From: Solobacterium sp.
GTDB lineage: Bacteria; Bacillota_I; Bacilli_A; Erysipelotrichales; Erysipelotrichaceae
DNA: 64,000 bases
Assembly (NCBI GenBank): GCA_024693325.1
Contig: JAILLA010000029.1
Location: 42,168 to 106,167, forward strand
Direction: 5' to 3'
The position numbers were made by a program, and so were the translations under genes. A model generated the notes under the pieces. That model was given only the letters and a program-made list of their open reading frames with translations, made no database searches and was not told the origin of the DNA. Of the stretch, positions 47,006-57,030 are shown one piece after another (the first letter of the stretch is position 1; each line of letters begins with the position of its first letter).

Positions 47006-47933
47006 ACTTTCCAGAGCGTATTTTGAGGAATTCGGCAGGCCTATGCTGGAAGAACAGTTTCCGGAAGTCCAGCCGTATCTGGCTGCGGGTCTGTGCGGGA
47101 GCGGATCAGAGTGCTTCGGTTATGATGACGAGATCTCTTCAGATCATGACTTTGAACCGGGCTTCTGCCTGTTTCTGCCGGATGAGGAAACAGTTGACAG
47201 ACGAACAGCATTCCTGCTGGAACGGGCATATGCAAAGCTTCCGAAAGAATTTCTGGGGTACAGCAGATCGCTGATGAATCCTGTCGGCGGTGCCAGGCAT
47301 GGTGTGATAAGAACAGCTGACTTTTTCCGTGACAAGACCGGTGATGAGAAGGGCCTGCTGACACTGGAAGGATGGCTCAGGGTACCGGAGGAATCTCTGG
47401 CAGAAGCGGTCAACGGTGAGATATGGTTTGACAACTTCGGTGAAGTGACGCAGATCAGGCAGTCCCTGTCCTGCTATCCGGATGATATCCGGCTGAAGAA
47501 GCTTGCGGGACATCTGCTGCTCATGGGACAGTCAGGTCAGTATAACTATCAGAGATGTATCAGACACGGTGAACAGGGTGCGGCACAGCTGGCTGTCTAT
47601 GAATTTGTCAGAAGCGCTATGGAAGTGATCTTCCTGCTGAACAGAAGATATCAGCCGTATTACAAATGGAGTTTCCGCGCATTAAGGGAACTTCCTGTCC
47701 TTTCTCTGGAAGCGGAGCTGTTTGAATATCTTCTGACGACTGACAATGATGGAGACATGAGTGAAGAAAAGTATAATGTTATGGAAGGCATCGCATCCGA
47801 TGTGATCGATGAACTGAAAGACCGGGAACTGAGTGAAGCGGTCTGTTCGGACCTTGAGAAACACGCCTATTCAGTCAATGATGGAATACAGGATCACGCA
47901 GTGAGGAATCTGCATATTCTCGCGGCAGTATGA
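46992..47933 (+). CDS. DUF4037 domain protein, nucleotidyltransferase-like
   Basis: A 313-aa protein. GLCGSGSECFGYDDEISSDHDFEPGFCLFLPDEE near the N terminus resembles the GS...DxD strand of nucleotidyltransferase folds, and is the hallmark of DUF4037. The remaining two thirds are helical. ATG 46992 is inside the end of the TPR gene; the longer listed ORF begins in that gene and encodes an implausible basic leader. No function is established for DUF4037 to my knowledge; modification of a protein or RNA partner presented by the TPR protein is a guess. nrdG follows ten bases downstream. Confidence 0.75.
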   Translation: MRGLELSRAYFEEFGRPMLEEQFPEVQPYLAAGLCGSGSECFGYDDEISSDHDFEPGFCLFLPDEETVDRRTAFLLERAYAKLPKEFLGYSRSLMNPVGGARHGVIRTADFFRDKTGDEKGLLTLEGWLRVPEESLAEAVNGEIWFDNFGEVTQIRQSLSCYPDDIRLKKLAGHLLLMGQSGQYNYQRCIRHGEQGAAQLAVYEFVRSAMEVIFLLNRRYQPYYKWSFRALRELPVLSLEAELFEYLLTTDNDGDMSEEKYNVMEGIASDVIDELKDRELSEAVCSDLEKHAYSVNDGIQDHAVRNLHILAAV

Positions 47934-47943
47934 AGGAGACAAG

Positions 47944-48636
47944 ATGAAAATACACGGACTTCAGAAAATGACATTGCTGGATTTCCCAGGCAGGGTAGCC
48001 TGTACGGTATTTACAGGATTCTGTGATATGAGATGCCCGTTCTGCCACAACTATGAACTGGTAGACGGTTCGGCACCTGCGATCATGACATCCGATGAGC
48101 TGTTTTCCTTTCTGTCAAAACGGAAAGGTCTTCTGGACGGGGTGGCGATCACCGGAGGTGAGCCTTGTCTGAATGAAGAACTGCCTGAGCTCCTGAGGAA
48201 GATCCGTGAGATGGGTTTCCAGACAAAACTGGATACCAATGGAAATCATCCTCAGATGCTGAAACGGATCCTGGATGAAGGCCTGATCGATTATGCCGCA
48301 ATGGATGTGAAGAACAGCCGGGCAAAATACGCGATGACCATCGGACTCAGCAGATTTGATACAAAAAACATCGAGGAAAGCATCGATCTGCTGAAACATT
48401 CAGACATTGATTATGAATTCCGCACGACTGTCGTGCATGAATTCCATGAAGATGCCGATTTTGAGGAGATCGGGCAGATGATCTCCGGAGCGAAGCACTA
48501 TTTCCTGCAGTGCTTCACCGACCGTGATACGGTTCCTTTCGGAAACCTGACTGCACCGGCACAGGAGGACCTGGAACGGTACGCTGAGATCGTGCGCAAA
48601 TATGTAAAAGATACACAGATCCGCGGCATGGATTAA
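47944..48636 (+). CDS. nrdG: Anaerobic ribonucleoside-triphosphate reductase activating protein
   Basis: A 230-aa radical SAM enzyme. HGLQKMTLLDFPGRVACTVFTGFCDMRCPFCHN carries the CxxxCxxC cluster motif (Cys27, Cys31, Cys34); AITGGEPCLNEEL is the SAM-binding GGE motif. It makes the glycyl radical in NrdD. The form is longer than E. coli NrdG (154 aa) and belongs to the HGLQKMTLLDFPG subgroup usual in Gram-positive and archaeal genomes. AAGGAGACAAG precedes the ATG. It is likely co-transcribed with TPR-DUF4037, while nrdD has its own promoter. Confidence 0.9.
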   Translation: MKIHGLQKMTLLDFPGRVACTVFTGFCDMRCPFCHNYELVDGSAPAIMTSDELFSFLSKRKGLLDGVAITGGEPCLNEELPELLRKIREMGFQTKLDTNGNHPQMLKRILDEGLIDYAAMDVKNSRAKYAMTIGLSRFDTKNIEESIDLLKHSDIDYEFRTTVVHEFHEDADFEEIGQMISGAKHYFLQCFTDRDTVPFGNLTAPAQEDLERYAEIVRKYVKDTQIRGMD

Positions 48637-48666
48637 TTGAAAATATTTTCATTAGTTATTTATATT
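48637..48666 (+). promoter_or_regulatory. Candidate nrdD promoter
   Basis: TTGAAA (48637-48642) and TATATT (48661-48666), 18 bases apart, starting at the nrdG stop. A short inverted repeat TATTG...CAATA follows at once. Confidence 0.5.
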
Positions 48667-48689
48667 GCAATTTCAATACGCAGGTCATA

Positions 48690-48746
48690 GAATAGTTTTC
48701 GAAAAGGTTGGATTTCCAACCATTATCTAAAAACTATTCTTTTTTC
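48690..48746 (+). terminator. Terminator or attenuator in the nrdD leader
   Basis: GAATAGTTTT (48690-48699) pairs with AAAACTATTC (48730-48739) and is followed by TTTTTTC; inside lies a second hairpin, GGTTGG-ATTT-CCAACC. It lies between the candidate promoter and the nrdD ribosome site, so it would cut the nrdD transcript unless relieved. Confidence 0.7.
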
Positions 48747-48770
48747 TTTCACGATAAAGGGGGTCACAAT

Positions 48771-51164
48771 ATGTATCAGGTAGTAAAAAGAGATGGAAAA
48801 ATCGTAGAATTTCAGATCGATAAGATCTGTGCAGCTATAACCAAGGCGTTTGAAGCACTTGGCAAACCGTATCATCCGAGTGTGATCGAGCGTATTGCAC
48901 TGCGTGTAACGGCAGACTTTGAAAATAAGATCGTAGATGACAAGATCTCCGTTGAAGAGATCCAGGACAGTGTAGAAAAGGAACTTTCCGCATCCGGTTA
49001 CGCTGATGTCGCGAAAGCATACATCCTGTACCGCAGACAGCGTGAAAAGGTACGTAATGTCAATTCTGCTCTGGTCAACTACAAGGATATCGTTGATAAC
49101 TACCTGCAGATCAATGACTGGCGTGTTAAAGAAAACTCAACTGTTACATATTCTGTCGGCGGACTGATCCTCTCCAACTCAGGCGCGATCACAGCGAACT
49201 ACTGGCTGAGCGAAGTCTATGATGATGAGATCGCTGATGCACACCGCAGTGCAGCAATCCATATTCATGACCTGAGCATGCTGACAGGATACTGCGCAGG
49301 CTGGAGCTTGAAGCAGCTGATCCAGGAAGGTCTTGGCGGCGTTCCGGGCAAGATCACTTCTTCTCCGGCAAAGCATCTTTCCACACTCTGCAACCAGATG
49401 GTCAACTTCCTGGGCATCATGCAGAATGAATGGGCAGGCGCACAGGCTTTCTCCTCCTTCGATACATACCTGGCTCCGTTTGTTAAGGTAGACAACCTGT
49501 CACAGGATCAGGTCAAGCAGTGTGTCCAGTCATTTGTTTACGGTGTCAATACACCGAGCCGCTGGGGCACACAGGCACCGTTCTCCAACATTACGCTGGA
49601 CTGGACAGTTCCGAACGATCTGAAGAATCTGCCTGCGATCATCGGCGGAAAAGAAATGGACTTCACATATGGTGAATGCCAGAAGGAAATGGATATGGTC
49701 AATAAGGCCTTCATCGAGATCATGATCGAAGGCGACGCAAACGGCCGCGGCTTCCAGTATCCGATCCCCACATATTCCATCACACGTGACTTTGACTGGA
49801 GTGAAACAGAAAACAACAAGCTTCTGTTTGAAATGACAGCGAAATACGGAACACCTTACTTCTCCAACTATATCAACTCCGATATGGAACCGAGCGATGT
49901 ACGTTCCATGTGCTGCCGTCTCCGTCTTGACCTGCGTGAACTGAGAAAGAAGTCCGGCGGATTCTTCGGTTCAGGCGAATCCACAGGATCGATCGGTGTC
50001 GTTACCATCAACATGCCCAGGATCGCTTATCTGTCAAAGACAGAAGAGGAATTCTACAAGCGCCTCGACAACCTGATGGACATTGCCGCAAGAAGCCTGA
50101 ATACAAAGCGTACAGTCATCACAAAGCTGCTTGACCAGGGCCTGTATCCGTACACAAAGAGATATCTGGGAACATTCAACAACCACTTCTCCACGATCGG
50201 TCTGATCGGTATGAATGAAGTCGGCCTGAATGCTGCATGGCTCAGAGCAGACCTGACTGATCCGAAGACACAGCGCTTCACACGTGATGTCCTGAACCAC
50301 ATGCGTGAACGTCTGTCCGACTATCAGGAAAAATACGGTGACCTCTTCAACCTTGAAGCGACACCTGCAGAGTCCACGACATACCGCTTTGCTAAGCATG
50401 ATAAGGAACAGTATCCTGAAATCATCACAGCAAACATGAACGGCACGCCGTACTATACGAACTCTTCACATCTGCCTGTCGGATTCACGGAGGATGTATT
50501 CTCTGCTCTGGATATCCAGGATGATCTGCAGACACTCTATACATCCGGTACAGTCTTCCACGCATTCCTTGGTGAGAAGCTTCCTGACTGGAAGGCAGCA
50601 GCCGCACTGGTCCGCAAGATCGCTGAGAACTACAAGCTCCCGTATTACACCATGTCCCCGACATACTCCGTATGTAAGGATCACGGTTATCTGACAGGTG
50701 AGCAGTTCACATGCCCGATCTGCGGTCAGAAGACAGAAGTTTACAGCCGTATCACCGGCTACTACCGTCCGGTACAGAACTGGAACGACGGCAAAGCCCA
50801 GGAATACAAGGACCGCCGTGTTTACAACATCGGCCACTCCGTACTGAAGCACACAGGACCTGTTCCGGCTCCGGTAGATACAGTTGAAACAGCTATGGAC
50901 GCTGCTGTGGAAGCAGTCAGCACACAGGCTCCGGATCGTACGATCCTGCTGTTCAAGACTCCTACATGCCCGAACTGCAAGGCTGCAGGAGCACTGCTTG
51001 ATAAAGCAGGCGTTAATTACACGACACTGAACGCAAACGAAGAACGCGAACTCGTTGAAAAATACGGCGTCAAACAGGCACCAACACTTGTCCTCGTAAA
51101 TGGCGATACATTCGAAAAATACCGCGGTGTATCCGACATCAAGGGCTGGCTGATGAGAAGCTGA
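48771..51164 (+). CDS. nrdD: Anaerobic ribonucleoside-triphosphate reductase with C-terminal redoxin domain
   Basis: A 797-aa class III reductase that makes deoxynucleotides without oxygen. An ATP-cone (YQVVKRDGKIVEFQIDKICAAITKAF) regulates activity at the N terminus. The barrel shows CCRLRLDLRELRKKSGGFFGSGESTGSIGVVTINMPRIAY. Near the end of the core, YSVCKDHGYL and FTCPICG resemble the zinc site, and SRITGYYRP holds the glycyl radical (Gly663). From ~720 a glutaredoxin/thioredoxin-like domain is fused: ILLFKTPTCPNCKAAGALLDKAG with Cys733-Cys736 and APTLVLVNG (cis-Pro). ATG 48771 follows AAAGGGGG; the longer start lies in the leader. A thioredoxin reductase gene follows. Confidence 0.93.
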   Translation: MYQVVKRDGKIVEFQIDKICAAITKAFEALGKPYHPSVIERIALRVTADFENKIVDDKISVEEIQDSVEKELSASGYADVAKAYILYRRQREKVRNVNSALVNYKDIVDNYLQINDWRVKENSTVTYSVGGLILSNSGAITANYWLSEVYDDEIADAHRSAAIHIHDLSMLTGYCAGWSLKQLIQEGLGGVPGKITSSPAKHLSTLCNQMVNFLGIMQNEWAGAQAFSSFDTYLAPFVKVDNLSQDQVKQCVQSFVYGVNTPSRWGTQAPFSNITLDWTVPNDLKNLPAIIGGKEMDFTYGECQKEMDMVNKAFIEIMIEGDANGRGFQYPIPTYSITRDFDWSETENNKLLFEMTAKYGTPYFSNYINSDMEPSDVRSMCCRLRLDLRELRKKSGGFFGSGESTGSIGVVTINMPRIAYLSKTEEEFYKRLDNLMDIAARSLNTKRTVITKLLDQGLYPYTKRYLGTFNNHFSTIGLIGMNEVGLNAAWLRADLTDPKTQRFTRDVLNHMRERLSDYQEKYGDLFNLEATPAESTTYRFAKHDKEQYPEIITANMNGTPYYTNSSHLPVGFTEDVFSALDIQDDLQTLYTSGTVFHAFLGEKLPDWKAAAALVRKIAENYKLPYYTMSPTYSVCKDHGYLTGEQFTCPICGQKTEVYSRITGYYRPVQNWNDGKAQEYKDRRVYNIGHSVLKHTGPVPAPVDTVETAMDAAVEAVSTQAPDRTILLFKTPTCPNCKAAGALLDKAGVNYTTLNANEERELVEKYGVKQAPTLVLVNGDTFEKYRGVSDIKGWLMRS

Positions 51165-51176
51165 GTTGAAAGACAA

Positions 51177-51208
51177 TGAGCAGAAACAGAAATGTTTCTG
51201 CTCATACT
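51177..51208 (+). terminator. Hairpin between nrdD and thioredoxin reductase gene
   Basis: TGAGCAGAAACA and TGTTTCTGCTCA form a perfect 12-bp stem with a GAAA tetraloop, then TACTTTCTC. The T tract is interrupted, so it may be a partial terminator or an mRNA-stabilising or processing element. Confidence 0.65.
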
Positions 51209-51231
51209 TTCTCAAAAGGAGACAGGAAGAA

Positions 51232-52146
51232 ATGTACGATATCATTGTTGTAGGCGGCGGCCCGGCAGGGATGACAGCCGCGTTATACGGATTGAGAAAC
51301 GGAAAATCCGTTCTGGTGATCGAAAAGAGCGGCTTCGGCGGACAGATCACACATTCCCCGAAAGTCGAGAATTATCCCGGTACATTGTCCATGAGCGGAA
51401 ATGAATTCGCGGACAAGATGCTTGATCAGATCCTTGCACAGGGTGCGGAGATCGAATTTGAGAATGTAGTCTCAGTTGATTCGGAAAACGGCAGAAAAGT
51501 CGTCAGGACCGAAGAAGGAAGCACATTCGAATCAAAAGCGGTCGTTCTGGCAACCGGTGTGAAGCACCGCATGCTTGGTCTTGAGGGCGAAGAAGAGCTG
51601 GTCGGAGAAGGCATCTCATTCTGTGCTGTCTGTGACGGCGACTTCTACACAGGCAAGACCGTATGCATGGCAGGCGGCGGAAACTCCGCTCTTCAGGAAG
51701 CGATCCTGCTGTCAGAGAAGTGCAGTGAAGTGATCATCCTTCAGGATCTGCCGTTCCTGACAGGCGAACCTTCCCTGCAGAAAGTGCTCGCCGCAAAAAG
51801 CAATATACGCTGTCTGACGGAAGTCAGGATCACAAAGCTCCTGAAGCAGGATGATGAATTCTGCGGCGTGGAGATCGAACAGAAAGGCGAGAAGCAGACG
51901 GTTGCGTGTGACGGGCTGTTTGTTGCGATCGGACTGATCCCGGAGAATGACGCATTTGCGGCTCTGGCGGATCTGAACACATACGGATATTTTGATTCCG
52001 ATGAACAGTGCACAACAAAGACGCCGGGCGTCTATGTAGCAGGTGACTGCCGCAGAAAGGGTGTCAGACAGCTGACGACAGCTGTGGCAGACGGCGCGAC
52101 AGCAGCGCTTGCGGCATGCCGTTATATCAACGAAACACTCAGTTAA
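51232..52146 (+). CDS. trxB: Thioredoxin reductase-like NAD(P)H flavoprotein
   Basis: A 304-aa protein of normal TrxB length. FAD site IIVVGGGPAGMTAALYGLRNGKSVLVIE, redox CAVC (131-134, in ISFCAVCDGDFY), second nucleotide fold GGGNSALQEAILLSE, and the C-terminal TTKTPGVYVAGDCRRKGVRQLTTAVADGATAA. ATG 51232 follows AAAGGAGACAGG; the longer ORF starts in the hairpin. Placed directly after an NrdD that ends in a CPNC redoxin domain, it is the natural electron donor: NADPH to TrxB to fused redoxin to NrdD. That route is inferred from adjacency. Confidence 0.88.
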   Translation: MYDIIVVGGGPAGMTAALYGLRNGKSVLVIEKSGFGGQITHSPKVENYPGTLSMSGNEFADKMLDQILAQGAEIEFENVVSVDSENGRKVVRTEEGSTFESKAVVLATGVKHRMLGLEGEEELVGEGISFCAVCDGDFYTGKTVCMAGGGNSALQEAILLSEKCSEVIILQDLPFLTGEPSLQKVLAAKSNIRCLTEVRITKLLKQDDEFCGVEIEQKGEKQTVACDGLFVAIGLIPENDAFAALADLNTYGYFDSDEQCTTKTPGVYVAGDCRRKGVRQLTTAVADGATAALAACRYINETLS

Positions 52147-52175
52147 CAGAAGGAATGAAACCTTCTGTTTTTTTC
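52145..52175 (+). terminator. Rho-independent terminator after trxB
   Basis: AACAGAAGG and CCTTCTGTT pair (9 bp), loop AATGAAA, then six Ts. The stem begins at the stop codon. Confidence 0.92.
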
Positions 52176-52278
52176 ATGGGAAGCTGAATGATTCGGAAAG
52201 AAATTTGCATAAAGCAACTATTTGAGATTGAGTTATCAGAAAGTACAGGATATACTCAGAGACATACAGGAGAATACT

Positions 52279-53652
52279 ATGAGCGAACGCAGAACAATGG
52301 ATTTGACGGAAGGCAATATATTTCAGCAGATTCTGATTTTTTCTGCGCCGATCTTCATCGGCAACCTGTTCCAGAACCTTTACAACAGCGTAGACTCCCT
52401 GGTAGTGGGCAACTTTGTCGGCAAGGGAGCGCTTGCGGCTGTTAATACGTGTGCCCCGATCTCCAATCTGCTGATCGGTTTCTTTACCGGTATGTCTGCC
52501 GGTGCTTCCGTGCTGTTCGCAAGAAACTTCGGCGCAAAGGATTACGGGAAACTGAAGCGCTCGATCCATACCACACTGACGTTTGCGCTGATCCTCGGAA
52601 TTGTAATGGCTTTGTTCGGCATGGTCTTCTCCAGGCAGCTGCTGAGGATCGTCGACTGCCCGTCTGATATTTTTGAAGATGCCAACAGATACCTGAAGAT
52701 ATACATTGCGGGTATCCTGTTTACATCGATCTACAATGTTGAATCAGGTGTCATGAGGGCAGTGGGTGATTCCAGAAGCCCGTTCTATGCACTGGTAACT
52801 GCCAGCTTTATCAATATCGTGCTGGATATCGTCCTTGTCCGCTTTATCGGTCTGGGTGTGATCGGTGTCGCGATCGCAACAGTCATCTCACAGTCTGTTT
52901 CCGTATGCATGGTATACCGGAACATGCACGGTCTCGATGAAAGATACAGGTTCAATTTCAAAGATATGGGCATTGAAAAGGACCTTCTTCTGGAAGTGAT
53001 CGATCTTGGTCTTCCGGCCGGCATTCAGTCATCACTGATCTCGATCTCCAATCTGTTTGTCCACCGTTATATCAACAGCTTCGGTTCCACAGCGACAGCC
53101 GGTGTCGGCATTGCCCAGAGGCTTGACCGGTTCGTTTCGATGCCGTGTCAGGCACTGGGACTTGCGATCACTACATTCGTTTCCCAGAACATCGGTGCCG
53201 GCAAGCGGAAACGTATCAAGAACGGTATGCTGACGGCATTTACCATGGGCATGGTCTCGATCGCGATCATGGGAATACCGCTGATGCTGAATACAAAGCT
53301 TTTCCTCGGACTGTTCAACAGGGATCCGGAAGTGCTCATGTACGGCGCGCAGATGGTCCATATCCTCGTACCGTTCTATTTCCTGATGGCAATGAACCAG
53401 GTCATGTCCGGAACATTGAGAGGATACGGCTTCTCAAGACAGGTCATGATGCTGTCGCTCATCGGAATGATCGGCATCCGCCAGGTCTTCCTGTACATAT
53501 CAATGCATATCGACTGGAACATCCGGAATGTATTCATCGGATTCCCGGTCGGCTGGTTCTTCCAGTCAGTCTGCGTATATGCGTATTTCTTCTATCTGAA
53601 GAGATCGGGGAAGCTCGAAGATGCATTTATTAAAAACAGCAAGCATACATGA
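52279..53652 (+). CDS. MATE family efflux transporter (first of three)
   Basis: A 457-aa protein with twelve hydrophobic helices in two halves. The N-terminal MDLTEGNIFQQILIFSAPIFIGNLFQNLYNSVDSLVVGNFVGKGALAAV is the standard opening of the DinF/NorM-like MATE family (APxxxGNLxQxxYNxVD). Such proteins export cationic drugs or metabolites against Na+ or H+. ATG 52279 follows CAGGAGAAT; the longer start has none. It stands between terminators, so is monocistronic. It is only loosely similar to the two MATE proteins at 57 and 58.5 kb. Confidence 0.9.
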   Translation: MSERRTMDLTEGNIFQQILIFSAPIFIGNLFQNLYNSVDSLVVGNFVGKGALAAVNTCAPISNLLIGFFTGMSAGASVLFARNFGAKDYGKLKRSIHTTLTFALILGIVMALFGMVFSRQLLRIVDCPSDIFEDANRYLKIYIAGILFTSIYNVESGVMRAVGDSRSPFYALVTASFINIVLDIVLVRFIGLGVIGVAIATVISQSVSVCMVYRNMHGLDERYRFNFKDMGIEKDLLLEVIDLGLPAGIQSSLISISNLFVHRYINSFGSTATAGVGIAQRLDRFVSMPCQALGLAITTFVSQNIGAGKRKRIKNGMLTAFTMGMVSIAIMGIPLMLNTKLFLGLFNRDPEVLMYGAQMVHILVPFYFLMAMNQVMSGTLRGYGFSRQVMMLSLIGMIGIRQVFLYISMHIDWNIRNVFIGFPVGWFFQSVCVYAYFFYLKRSGKLEDAFIKNSKHT

Positions 53653-53659
53653 TACTTTG

Positions 53660-53683
53660 AGGCAGTCAGATGACTGCTTTTTT
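53660..53683 (+). terminator. Rho-independent terminator after the first MATE gene
   Basis: GCAGTCA and TGACTGC with a two-base GA between them (effective loop larger) and six Ts. Confidence 0.85.
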
Positions 53684-53722
53684 AAATATGGCTGTACAAT
53701 AAAGAACAAGAGGTATCACACA

Positions 53723-55330
53723 ATGAGAAATGATTTTGTAAAACACAGGGGAATTGCGGCAGGGACGAAAGGAATGGTTTCTTCTGCCCACAACCTGATC
53801 TCCGTTTCCGGACTCAGAACACTCGAGAACGGCGGCAATGCCATGGACGCATGCGTCGCGATGGCATTAACTGCAGGGATCGTTCTGCCGGATATGTGCG
53901 GGCCGGGCGGAGATGCATTTGCGCTCTATTATGACGCCGCATCAGATCATATCACAGCACTCAACGGTTCCGGCAGACTGCCGAAACGGGCAACTGTTGA
54001 GGAATATACAAACAGAGGGTATCAGAAGGTACCGAATGAAGGCATGCTGTCGGTCACGGTACCCGGGGCAGTCGACATGTATTTTACGGCACTTGAAAAG
54101 TTCGGAACGATCACATTTGCGGAAGCTGCACGGGATGCAGTGAAGCTGGCAAGGGAAGGCGTACCGATGGCCGAAAAGGTGATCCGTCATTGTCAGAGCA
54201 CACTTCCGATGATGCTGAGACATGAAAACCTGGCAGCTGCCTGGCTGAATAACGGAAGTTCCTATAGGTTTGCGGATGTCGTCAGACTGCCGGAATATGC
54301 TGATTTTCTGGAAGAGATCGGTGAAAAAGGAAGAGATGAATTCTACAAAGGATCTATTGCCGAACGGATCGTAGATTACTCACACAGGCATGACGGACTG
54401 CTGGAACTTGAGGACCTGGCGGAACACAGTACAGTGATCACAGAGCCCATCAGTGTGAATTACAGAGACTATAAGGTATATCAGACACCTCCTGTTTCGC
54501 TTGGAATTGAACATCTGGAAGAAATGGCGATCCTGGATCATTTTGACCTGGCACAGTACGGTCCGGACAGCGCGGAAGCTGTGCATCTGATGGTCGAAGC
54601 CAAGAAGCTGGCATTCCATGATGCCGAACACTATTTCGGAGATCCTGAGTTTGTGACAAATCCTGTGATCTTTGATCCTGAACATATCAGACAGCTTGCG
54701 GGGAAAGTCCGTATGGACCGCTCATTGGAAGACATTGACCTGAATGAACCTGATATGGGACATACGACAAGCATGATCGCAGTGGACCGCTATGGAAATG
54801 CCTGTTCATTTATTACGTCCATATCCGGTGTGTGGGGTTCAGGTGAAATGGTAGACGGAACAGGAATGCTTCTGAACAACAGGGCTCCCGGCGCCAGGCT
54901 GGAACCCGGACATCCTAACTGCCTCAGACCGTCAGGAAGGGTCATGCATACACTGAATACCTGGATGATGCGCGATGCAGAAGGAAGGCTTTGTTATATC
55001 GGGAATACGCCGGGCGGAGACCGTCAGCCTCAGTGGAATATGCAGACGATCGTCAATCTGGTGGATTTCAAACTGGATGTACAGACAGCTTTGGAACATG
55101 CGAAATGGCATGATTCCATGGACCGTGAAACAGGAAAACATGTTCTCCGGATCGAGGGACAGATCGGTGCGGAGGAGATCGCCAAGCTCAGGGCTATGGG
55201 GCATGAAACGATTCCCATGAAGCCGTTTGCCGGCTCCGGTGCTTCCCAGGTGATCGAGATCCGGGAAGACGGTGTGCGTCTGGGAGGAAGTGATCCCCGG
55301 GCAGACGGCGCAGCTCTTGCAGAAGTGTAA
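53723..55330 (+). CDS. Gamma-glutamyltransferase family protein
   Basis: A 535-aa Ntn-hydrolase. N-terminal GMVSSAHNLISVSGLRTLENGGNAMDACVAMALTAGIVLPDMCGPGGDAF is the standard opening. DMGHTTSMIAVDRYGNACSFITS holds the processing and nucleophile Thr (Thr348), and NTPGGDRQPQWNMQTIVNLVDF the oxyanion-site GG. No signal peptide is present, so the enzyme is cytoplasmic, unlike periplasmic GGTs that use glutathione; acylase- or oxamate-amidohydrolase-like activity is possible. Start 53723 follows AAGAGGTATC; the longer ORF starts in the end of the MATE gene. Bounded by terminators. Confidence 0.85.
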   Translation: MRNDFVKHRGIAAGTKGMVSSAHNLISVSGLRTLENGGNAMDACVAMALTAGIVLPDMCGPGGDAFALYYDAASDHITALNGSGRLPKRATVEEYTNRGYQKVPNEGMLSVTVPGAVDMYFTALEKFGTITFAEAARDAVKLAREGVPMAEKVIRHCQSTLPMMLRHENLAAAWLNNGSSYRFADVVRLPEYADFLEEIGEKGRDEFYKGSIAERIVDYSHRHDGLLELEDLAEHSTVITEPISVNYRDYKVYQTPPVSLGIEHLEEMAILDHFDLAQYGPDSAEAVHLMVEAKKLAFHDAEHYFGDPEFVTNPVIFDPEHIRQLAGKVRMDRSLEDIDLNEPDMGHTTSMIAVDRYGNACSFITSISGVWGSGEMVDGTGMLLNNRAPGARLEPGHPNCLRPSGRVMHTLNTWMMRDAEGRLCYIGNTPGGDRQPQWNMQTIVNLVDFKLDVQTALEHAKWHDSMDRETGKHVLRIEGQIGAEEIAKLRAMGHETIPMKPFAGSGASQVIEIREDGVRLGGSDPRADGAALAEV

Positions 55331-55338
55331 TGGTAATG

Positions 55339-55371
55339 AAAACGACCGCATTGTGTGTGCGGCCGTTTTTT
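55339..55371. terminator. Bidirectional terminator between convergent GGT and GH1 genes
   Basis: AAAACGACCGCA pairs with TGCGGCCGTTTT (one A-C mismatch) with T tracts on both strands. Confidence 0.8.
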
Positions 55372-55388
55372 GGACATGTCAGATCTGA

Positions 55389-56873
<1,485 letters not shown>

Positions 56874-57030
56874 CTAATTCTTTAACTATATGATAACTGA
56901 AAAGAGATACCATAAGAAGGGCTGTTTCAGTCATAACTGTTTTTCAGAAATACGGGTATTGTTATACTGACAGATAGAAGCGAGATGAAAGACCGGTCAG
57001 GTATGATATAACTGTACGGCAGGAATGAAT

